Assembly: GCA_001606155.1 (NCBI GenBank)
Contig: LODT01000025.1
Coordinates: 558,001-622,000, forward strand
Length of the DNA stretch: 64,000 nucleotides
Direction: 5' to 3'
DNA from: Tieghemostelium lacteum
Lineage: Eukaryota; Evosea; Eumycetozoa; Dictyosteliales; Raperosteliaceae
Position 1 is the stretch's first letter. Every line of letters begins with the position of its first letter. Shown piece after piece: positions 57,246 through 64,000 of the stretch. Position numbers and translations under genes: made by a program. A model generated the notes under the pieces. It did not search any database and was not told the DNA's origin. It saw only the letters and a program-made list of their open reading frames with translations.

Positions 57246-60200
57246 ATGGATAGTTTATCCAATGAAACTTTATTCCTGATATTAAAACAATTATTTATTC
57301 GTGATATAAATTCATTTTCACAAGTATCTCATAGTTACTACCAACTCGTTACTTCCAATGACCAGTTATGGAAACGATTATTTCAGATTAGGTACCCTAA
57401 TTATATATCAAAAAATCCAAATCCTTTTAAAGGTTGGAGACACTTATACAAAACCAAAGTCTTAATTGAAATTGGGTCAAGTAAATATTAACAATTATTG
57501 TTAGCAAGTGTACTTATCGCTTCCCACTGAAAACTGTAAATTAACACCCCCTTTCTCAATAGAGTTACCAAGTTATATTGAAAAACAGGATTATACCAAT
57601 ATTGAAAAACTATTGGGTTATCGTTTGAAATATAATTTGAAATTATATAGATTGTCAGCGATAGCTGCTATTAATATAGGTGATGCGGGATTACTAGAGA
57701 GACTATTAGAGCATTGTAAAGATTCGCAACATAATATCTGTAAAAATCTGATTTTGAAAAGTATTGGGAATGGGTCGGTTGAATGCACAAGAGTTTTAAT
57801 AGGCCACGGTGCAGATATTACATGTTCCAATACTGGTGTGTTGTTGTTTGGGTCTCATAATAGAGTGTATACATTGGGTGGATATTTGGAGAATTCCAAT
57901 TCAAGTTTTCGTAGATTGATTAAACACAATTCAGAGATTTCCTATATTCTATTGGACTCCATGTTGACTCAAATGACTTTCTTTTTGTGTGTTTATAGTG
58001 GAAATAGTGAGTATACTCTTGAGGAGATACTACAGACTAAAAGAGGTCAGACTCTGGTGAATCTAAGGACTGGTATATGGGATTACGGTTCAGAGGTATT
58101 TCAACTATCTGACTTGGTTATTGGATATCGAAATTCAATGTACATGACCTACAATTACAATTACCTTCAAAATCAGTCAACCCAAAACGATCAAGATCGT
58201 AAATTACAAAAAGAGAAATACCTATCGATGGTTAAAGTTAAATTGACTCAATTTCAAATGATTGAAAAGAGTTTGTTTCAATTGGCATCTAAATGGAAAC
58301 CAGAGTGGTCATCATTTACACCAATTCATTGGGCAGCCTTAGGAAGCCATTTAGGTAATCTAAAAGCTTTGATAAAATATGGGGCTAATATAAAGACCCT
58401 TACAAGAGACAACAAGAGTGTTTTGGATATTCTTAGAGAGAATCCAAATGAAAATACACCACAATGTATTCAGTTTGTTGAAAAATTGATGGATCAGAGC
58501 CCATTGGACAAATTCAAGTTGGAGCCTGTACATTCGTTAATGAAGAGCTGCGACTCTGTCAATATTATTGGTAGTATAAATTCACTGATTCACAATGGTA
58601 GTGGCCAGAGGTTGGATGAAGAGGGTGTATTTAATTTATTTTTGAGTGCCATTAAATATGATCGTACTGTGGTTATAGAGAGTTTAATTCAACTGCTTCC
58701 ACCTCCACCAAAGTGTCCATATGATAAAGATGGTAATACCTTGATACATTTTGCCTCGGCTTTTGGTAGACCAGGATGTTTGATGATTCTCATTGACAGA
58801 GGTTTCAGTGTTAATGTGCTGAACAAAATGAGACAAACTCCTTTAATGTTAGCTACCATGAATGGAAATCAAGAGATTGTTTCAATACTACTAAAGAGCT
58901 ATGCAATGGTAGATTATAGGGATTATAGATTGAATACTGCTTTACATTACGCAGTTCAAAATCAAGCACCCATAGCGATTATAGAGTTGCTTCTATTTAG
59001 TGGTTTTGCAGATCCAATAAGTCATAATATTCTATGGAAAACACCTATTCATTTGATATCGGAAAACAAGCAAATCACTGTAAAAGAGAAATATGAAATT
59101 CTAAAACTTCTATTGTCATCTGACAAGAAGGAACATGTTACTGATATAGAAGGAAACACCTATTTACATTCACTTTTGAATCCACATTACTCAAACCCAG
59201 AAGATAACCAAATCATTATGGAATTATTTGCTCAAAATGGTCTGAGTGATTATTCTATAACCAATAGCCATGGTGTTAATGTCGCCAGTCTTTTAAAACT
59301 CTCCAAATTTCAAAATGACAGAGTAAAATTGGAATCTGAATTATCCAATTTCATCATTACCAACAGTGAAGCTGTCAATAAGGGTGATTTGAACTATCTC
59401 TCTAAATTGATATTCAAACTTGACTACCAACTACCATTAAAAGAGCTAAAATTGTTTCTTGATTTCTCTAAAGGTTATCATTTACTACAAGAAACTGTAT
59501 TTTATCTCTATATTAATATATACTCTGATCTTTTACAATCCAATACCAACACCCCATCATTCAAAGAATCTATAGAAAAACTAATACTATTTTCTAATAA
59601 CTCAAATTTTCATTTATTAAATGTTTGTATGAAAAAGCATCTAAAAGTATGACAATAGTATTAACACTATTATTTTATTGAACAACAGTTGGTATTAAAC
59701 TATTTACAATTAAGTCAATTGGATAATATATTTTATATTTTTGAAAAGTTCAAAAATCTAATGTCATCTATCATTGAAGATCAGATCATTAGTTATCTTA
59801 TTAGGAGTCAATTTGTTGCTGTTGATATTTTGAATAGATTTCAAAAGATTTGTCCAAAAATGGTATCTTTTGAAAATTTTCAAAATGTATTGGTATTTGA
59901 TAATGTTCATTATCTAAAATGGCTTCTTGAATATCTTCATTACTCATCACAACAGTTAAAATCAATTTTCCAACAATCTATTCAATGTAATTCGTTAAAA
60001 TGTTGCCAATATCTAGCATCACTACTATTTAAAATCAATACAGATACCCAATCATCAACAGAGAATGATATTGAATGTATGGTAAAAAAACTTACAAGTA
60101 AATCATGTAAAGAATTTGTAAAGATTCTGAATGGTTTCGAAGTTGATCTATCATATTATATCATTAACAGTGAACCAATGGAATTAGCATCACATAAATT

Positions 60201-60840
60201 AAGAATGGCCACTGAAACTGTTGAATACACAACACCTCCCATTCATCCAAGTTCAGATGACCTTTTGTTTATGCACACACCACCACTTGAGAAAACTGTT
60301 GATATCACTATACTATCTCCAACTACCACACTCCTGAAATCTATTTTATGCGCTGAATGTAATTTTATGGTTCAGGATTTGGAAGATCATAAAATGGTTT
60401 GTTTAGTTGGGAAATATTATCAATGTACCAATGCTTTGAATGGATATACAAATTGCCAAGGTTTAATGACAAAAAACCAACTACTAAATCATTTACATAG
60501 TGAATGTCCCTATTTACAATGTTTCTATTGTTTAGAGTATTTCACAAAGGTGGAATTCCAAGAACACATCTATCAACATGAGAGTGAAACTTGGGAATCT
60601 TGTGTGCTATGTTCACATTCAATTCAAGGATTGAGAACAACTTATCGAGATGAAATCATTCACATAACTAATTGGAACCCATCTTCACATAAACCATTAG
60701 CAACATCAGAATCTTTACATTTATCTAAATGTAAAAATCACCAAATTCAGTGTCCATCTTGTAAAACTTCATTTAATCACCAAGAATTATCAGAACATAA
60801 ATGTCCTTACAGAATCAATAGAAAAGTAATAAATAAGTGA
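57246..60840 (+). CDS. F-box / ankyrin-repeat / TRAF-like zinc-finger protein
   Basis: Three exons, 57246-57480, 57563-59646 and 59689-60840, encode 1156 residues. An F-box opens the protein (LSNETLFLILKQLFIRDINS, VSHSYYQL, DQLWKRLF). Ankyrin repeats lie around 330-355 and 455-620 (TPIHWAALGSHLGNLKALIK, NTLIHFASAFGRPGCLMILI, QTPLMLATMNGNQEIVSILL, NTALHYAVQNQAPIAIIELL). The last ~160 residues are Cys/His-rich zinc-finger segments (CAECNFMVQDLEDHKMVC, HSECPYLQCFYCLEYFTKVE, CKNHQIQCPSCKTSFNHQE) resembling TRAF-type fingers. It is a plausible SCF substrate receptor. The first intron was taken as 82 bp (GTAAAT..ATAG); a 28 bp alternative was discarded. Confidence 0.83.
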
Positions 60841-60940
60841 TAAATGTAAATAATATATGTAAAATATAAATAGAAAAGATTATTACTGTTTTTTTATTAA
60901 TTTGTTTTTTAGTTTAGTAGATAAATATTTGTTGTTTTTT

Positions 60941-63319
60941 TTAACGAGCTTCAGCATCAAATAATGGATTCTCAACAGAGTTATTTGAGGCTTGGAAGAG
61001 TGGATTGTCGACAGCAGCAGACATCTTGGTATCTCTGGTAGTCTTCCAGTAGTCATAGGTCTTCTTGGAACCAAAGATAGCAAGACCCAAAGCAACAGCA
61101 CCACCAATGACGATACCGGCAGTAGCGGCAGCACCAATAGCAACACCAGTCTTAACGGCAGCTGATTGACATTTGAATGGTAATGGATCAAATGCTTTGT
61201 TAACACATTCTTGGGCAGAATAGTCACAGGATGATGAGTAACAGTCGTTATCGTCACTGACACATTCTCTTGGAACGGTGAGACAACCGATTCTTTCATC
61301 GCATTTAGCAACCTCACAGAAGTTTGGTGATGGACAGTCCTTTGGTTTAGTCTTACATTCACCTGCAGAACAGTATCCGGTTTCACAGAGACTGGTGGTT
61401 GGACATGTTTTTTGAGTGTAGAAACATCCTTTCAATGGGTCACAACTGTTGATGGTACAGGCATCACCGTCCTCGCAAATACGATCAATGTTTTTACATT
61501 CACCAGTGACATCATCACAACTGTCGTCAGTACATTGATTTTGATCATTACATGATAATTTTGGACCTTTGTAGCAAAGGCCATCAGTGCTGTTACAGTA
61601 TGGAGATGGGTAACAAGCAGAGACACCAGTGGTACAGTCAGTTGGGGTGTAACTGAATTGACCGGTTGCTGAGTCACAAACTGGGTTCTTGAGACATTTG
61701 TTTTCGTTTTGTGGTGGGGAAGTATTATTGAAGTAACATCCACCTCCAGTACAGTATGGAATTTTACATTTGTCGCCTGTAGTACATGTACCAGTAGGAC
61801 CACAGTCAGAGTTACAGTTTGGAACTGGAGTGTAAACACAGTTTCCAGTGTCGGCATTACAGCTGACGGTTTGACATAATTTCTCTTCACAAGTCTTAGT
61901 GGTGGTTACACATCCCAAAGTGGCATCACAAGTCTTGGTCTCACATTTGTTGGTGGTCTTACAGTTGGTGTTTAAGGTAGTTTTGAGTTCATCACAAGTA
62001 CCAGTAGTAGAGTTACAGTTTCTGGTGAAACATCTGTCAGAGGGTTTAGTACAGACTTGTTTGTCCAAGAATTGACAACCAACTGAAGTGCTCTTACAAG
62101 ATGCAGTTTTACAGAGATCTGTGGTGGTACAGAGATTGGAGGCGGTACATTGACCGGTGGATTCAGAACATGTGTTGTTTTGACATTTGTTGGAGTTATC
62201 ACAAGTAACTGGAGTGTTGGAACAGAATGATTTCCAGTTGGTTTCATTGATACCTGGGGTCAATGGTGATGGACATGTGTCAGTAGTACATTTCTTGTTA
62301 TCGTTACAGTCACGTTCAGCGACACAACAAGTTGAACCAGTACCTTCACAAACATTACAATAATCTCTCCAGGCACAGTTTAGACCCATGTTGGTTTCAA
62401 TTTTAATGTTGGAACCAGTGGTCTTTCTTTCACAATAGAAAAAGTCGAAATCGTATTGTTGACCATCAACGAAACCGTGAATGTTGACATTATTCTTTTC
62501 GGTACCAGCATAGAAAGTAGCTGATTTTGGACCATGGATTGAACCTAAATCAATCTTGAGAGTCTTGTCAAAGTATACCCAAACATCATCATCACCTTCA
62601 AAGGCAAAGGTTTGTGGGTTATCTACGGATCTCTTGTAAGTGAAGTAACTTGACCAATGCATACAGAAATGGAAATTGTGTGCTTTACCACTGTTGTCTT
62701 TGTACAAATCGCAGTTATATTGTGGGTATTGGGCAAGTGGGTATAGAGTCTTATTACAGAAACCTTTACCATCTAATGGGAAGAAATTGGAACTTGAGTA
62801 GGTGTATCTGTAAACTTCGTTGGAAACTAGAGTCTTGATGAATGGAAGACTGACAGCAACTGGAACATTTACAGTATCAATTGGTTCAAACCAACCGCTG
62901 AATGTAGTGGCATTCCATACTGAGTCTTTTGATTGTTTGTTGATTTGGTTACCTTTACCAACATATGAAATTAATCTTGATGGTGGTAAGTAGGTAACTG
63001 TCATATTTTTAACGACTTGGGCATCACCACTGATAGCTGTCCATGGATTTAGAGTTGGATCTGGTTGGAAATCTGATTGAATTCCAGAAACACCTGGATA
63101 GAATTTGTTAATGTAATTTCCTGGCCAGTGATCGAGTACTGTGATTGTAAGAGTTTCTGGTATTCGAAAAAAATAAAAAAGTGTTAAAAATTTCCGAAAT
63201 CGATTTCTTTTTTTTGATGATGTGTGGGTGAGTGAATGGTGATATTTACCAGTAGTTTGAGAATATACTGTTGCTACAATCACAGCAAGTGTGAGAAATA
63301 AAATAGTAGCTGATTTCAT
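60941..63319 (-). CDS. PSI-family (PA14 / fibro-slime) membrane protein
   Basis: Two exons, 63319-63250 and 63156-60941, encode 761 residues. Signal peptide 1-20 (ATILFLTLAVIVATVYS). Residues ~24-330 form the PA14/fibro-slime region (ITVLDHWPGNYINKFYPGVS; HFCMHWSSYFTYKR; FAFEGDDDVWVYFDKTLKID; LGSIHG). A long array of Cys-rich repeats (C.S..C........TC, e.g. CTTDTCPSPLTPG, CDNSNKCQNNTCSE) fills ~330-690, typical of dictyostelid CTDC repeats. A single membrane helix (GVAIGAAATAGIVIGGAVAL, ~695-718) and a short cytosolic tail end the protein. D. discoideum has many psi paralogues related to prespore-inducing factor; which one this corresponds to is not decided. Expected at the cell surface or in the matrix. 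Confidence 0.92.
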   Translation of the reverse strand: MKSATILFLTLAVIVATVYSQTTGKYHHSLTHTSSKKRNRFRKFLTLFYFFRIPETLTITVLDHWPGNYINKFYPGVSGIQSDFQPDPTLNPWTAISGDAQVVKNMTVTYLPPSRLISYVGKGNQINKQSKDSVWNATTFSGWFEPIDTVNVPVAVSLPFIKTLVSNEVYRYTYSSSNFFPLDGKGFCNKTLYPLAQYPQYNCDLYKDNSGKAHNFHFCMHWSSYFTYKRSVDNPQTFAFEGDDDVWVYFDKTLKIDLGSIHGPKSATFYAGTEKNNVNIHGFVDGQQYDFDFFYCERKTTGSNIKIETNMGLNCAWRDYCNVCEGTGSTCCVAERDCNDNKKCTTDTCPSPLTPGINETNWKSFCSNTPVTCDNSNKCQNNTCSESTGQCTASNLCTTTDLCKTASCKSTSVGCQFLDKQVCTKPSDRCFTRNCNSTTGTCDELKTTLNTNCKTTNKCETKTCDATLGCVTTTKTCEEKLCQTVSCNADTGNCVYTPVPNCNSDCGPTGTCTTGDKCKIPYCTGGGCYFNNTSPPQNENKCLKNPVCDSATGQFSYTPTDCTTGVSACYPSPYCNSTDGLCYKGPKLSCNDQNQCTDDSCDDVTGECKNIDRICEDGDACTINSCDPLKGCFYTQKTCPTTSLCETGYCSAGECKTKPKDCPSPNFCEVAKCDERIGCLTVPRECVSDDNDCYSSSCDYSAQECVNKAFDPLPFKCQSAAVKTGVAIGAAATAGIVIGGAVALGLAIFGSKKTYDYWKTTRDTKMSAAVDNPLFQASNNSVENPLFDAEAR

Positions 63320-64000
63320 TTTATTTCTAATGGATTAATATTTGAATATTTCTTTTATTATGTTACAGATGGGTATAAAGATCGATATTGATAAACAATA
63401 ATAGGGTTTTTTTTTGAAAGTATTTAAAAAATTAAGCCTAATTAGGATTCAAAAGAAAAAAAATCAAATAATTAATTGATTGATATAAATAATTTTACAA
63501 TGTGATAATAAATAAAAGGAATTGTGAAAAAAAAAGAAGAAGCTAAAAAAAAAATTTTGATCAACCTCAAACTTTAGATATTTTTAAATTTTGTTTGAAT
63601 TGATTATGATAAAAATCAAAACACAAAGATTGTCCACAAAATGGGGGCACATGCGTATATTTTTTAGAGAAATTTGATAAAAATCAAAATAGAGAAATTT
63701 CTTATCAATTGAAAAAATATCCTGAGGAAGATATTACAAAATTGCGAGTGTTACTACAAATGTATTATTTATGTTCACAATTTATTATTATTCTCAGAGT
63801 ATATTTTTTTTATTACATATAAACATTTGTGTGTATACTTGTGATAAGGAGCACATCTCGATGTTATACTACTTGTGTATTTATCACCATTCTATTTTTA
63901 TCTTTTATCATTTATTATTTCAAGTAATCCATCACAATTGTTTGTAATTATTGGATCTTTATAAATTACAATAGACACAATCCCTCACTACCAATGATGA
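63320..64000. other. Upstream region of the PSI gene to window end
   Basis: 681 bp with poly-A/T runs and no supported gene. An ATG ATG near 63994 at the very edge could begin a plus-strand gene, but too little is visible to call it. Confidence 0.45.

Noticed and set aside
57481-57508. 28 bp intron between the F-box exon and the ankyrin exon
   Set aside because: It keeps frame but is far too short. The acceptor at 57561-57562 gives an 82 bp intron with correct phase.
46251-63637. Shared 17-base word CAAAGATTGTCCACAAA at ~46251 and ~63624
   Set aside because: In AT-biased DNA of this length several exact 17-base matches are expected by chance, and the flanks do not match, so it is not treated as a dispersed element.
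1-64000. Mobile elements, retroelements, tRNA, rRNA or CRISPR arrays
   Set aside because: Reading both strands I found no reverse transcriptase, integrase or transposase frame, no terminal repeats, no B-box-like GGTTCGAATCC with cloverleaf arms, and no regularly spaced direct repeats.

Overview
This window is nuclear DNA from a social amoeba (Dictyostelia). It is AT-rich, and the intergenic and intronic DNA carries long poly-A/poly-T runs. Genes are packed tightly with few short AT-rich introns. Proteins contain Asn/Gln/Asp/Thr runs. Several families are typical of dictyostelids: a PSI/PA14 adhesion-type protein, a CBM49-like secreted protein, a comitin-like lectin and an F-box/LRR protein. 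Coding GC looks somewhat higher than I would expect for D. discoideum, and the clathrin N-terminus differs, so this is probably another dictyostelid. I cannot name the species from sequence alone.

Layout. 1-12 kb: a gene 3' end, TFIIA large subunit (-), FACT subunit SSRP1 (-), a membrane-anchored kinesin (+), COG4 (+), an unknown small gene (+) and elongin B (+). 12-20 kb: clathrin heavy chain (+), a quiet stretch with two possible micro-ORFs, and an OGFR-domain protein (-). 20-28 kb: two small secreted proteins, a 1604-residue RecB-like nuclease/SF1 helicase (+), COX6B (+) and a surface protein (-). 28-36 kb: ATG9 (+), an SDR (-), an AbgA-like M20 amidohydrolase (-), an F-box/LRR protein (+) and a secreted protein (+). 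36-45 kb: a 597-residue unknown (-), a basic/acidic unknown (-), an NDUFB2-like subunit (+), a PH/5-phosphatase/C2 protein (-), an unknown (+) and CENP-I (-). 45-54 kb: a comitin-like lectin (+), an AT-hook protein (+), QCR9 (-), the PP2A scaffold A subunit (+), a secreted protein (+), an unknown (+) and a SETD9-like protein (-). 54-64 kb: RPS11 (+), a SNAPC4-like Myb protein (+), an F-box/ankyrin/zinc-finger protein (+) and a PSI-family protein (-).

Most genes are unrelated housekeeping functions, as is normal for this genome type; there is no operon logic. Membrane traffic is well represented (clathrin, COG4, ATG9, kinesin, 5-phosphatase, comitin-like lectin). So is transcription/chromatin (TFIIA, SSRP1, SNAPC4, AT-hook, SETD9). 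Three respiratory-chain mini-genes are also present. I saw no rRNA, tRNA, CRISPR, transposon or retroelement.

Exon structures were deduced by hand from GT..AG signals, reading phase and family alignment. Span coordinates run from start codon to stop codon, and exons are given in each entry. The points most worth a second look are the kinesin with a membrane segment and a degenerate J-like domain, recurrent start-codon-only first coding exons, the nuclease-helicase fusion, the AbgA-like enzyme, and an unexplained coding-like stretch near 46.1-46.6 kb.
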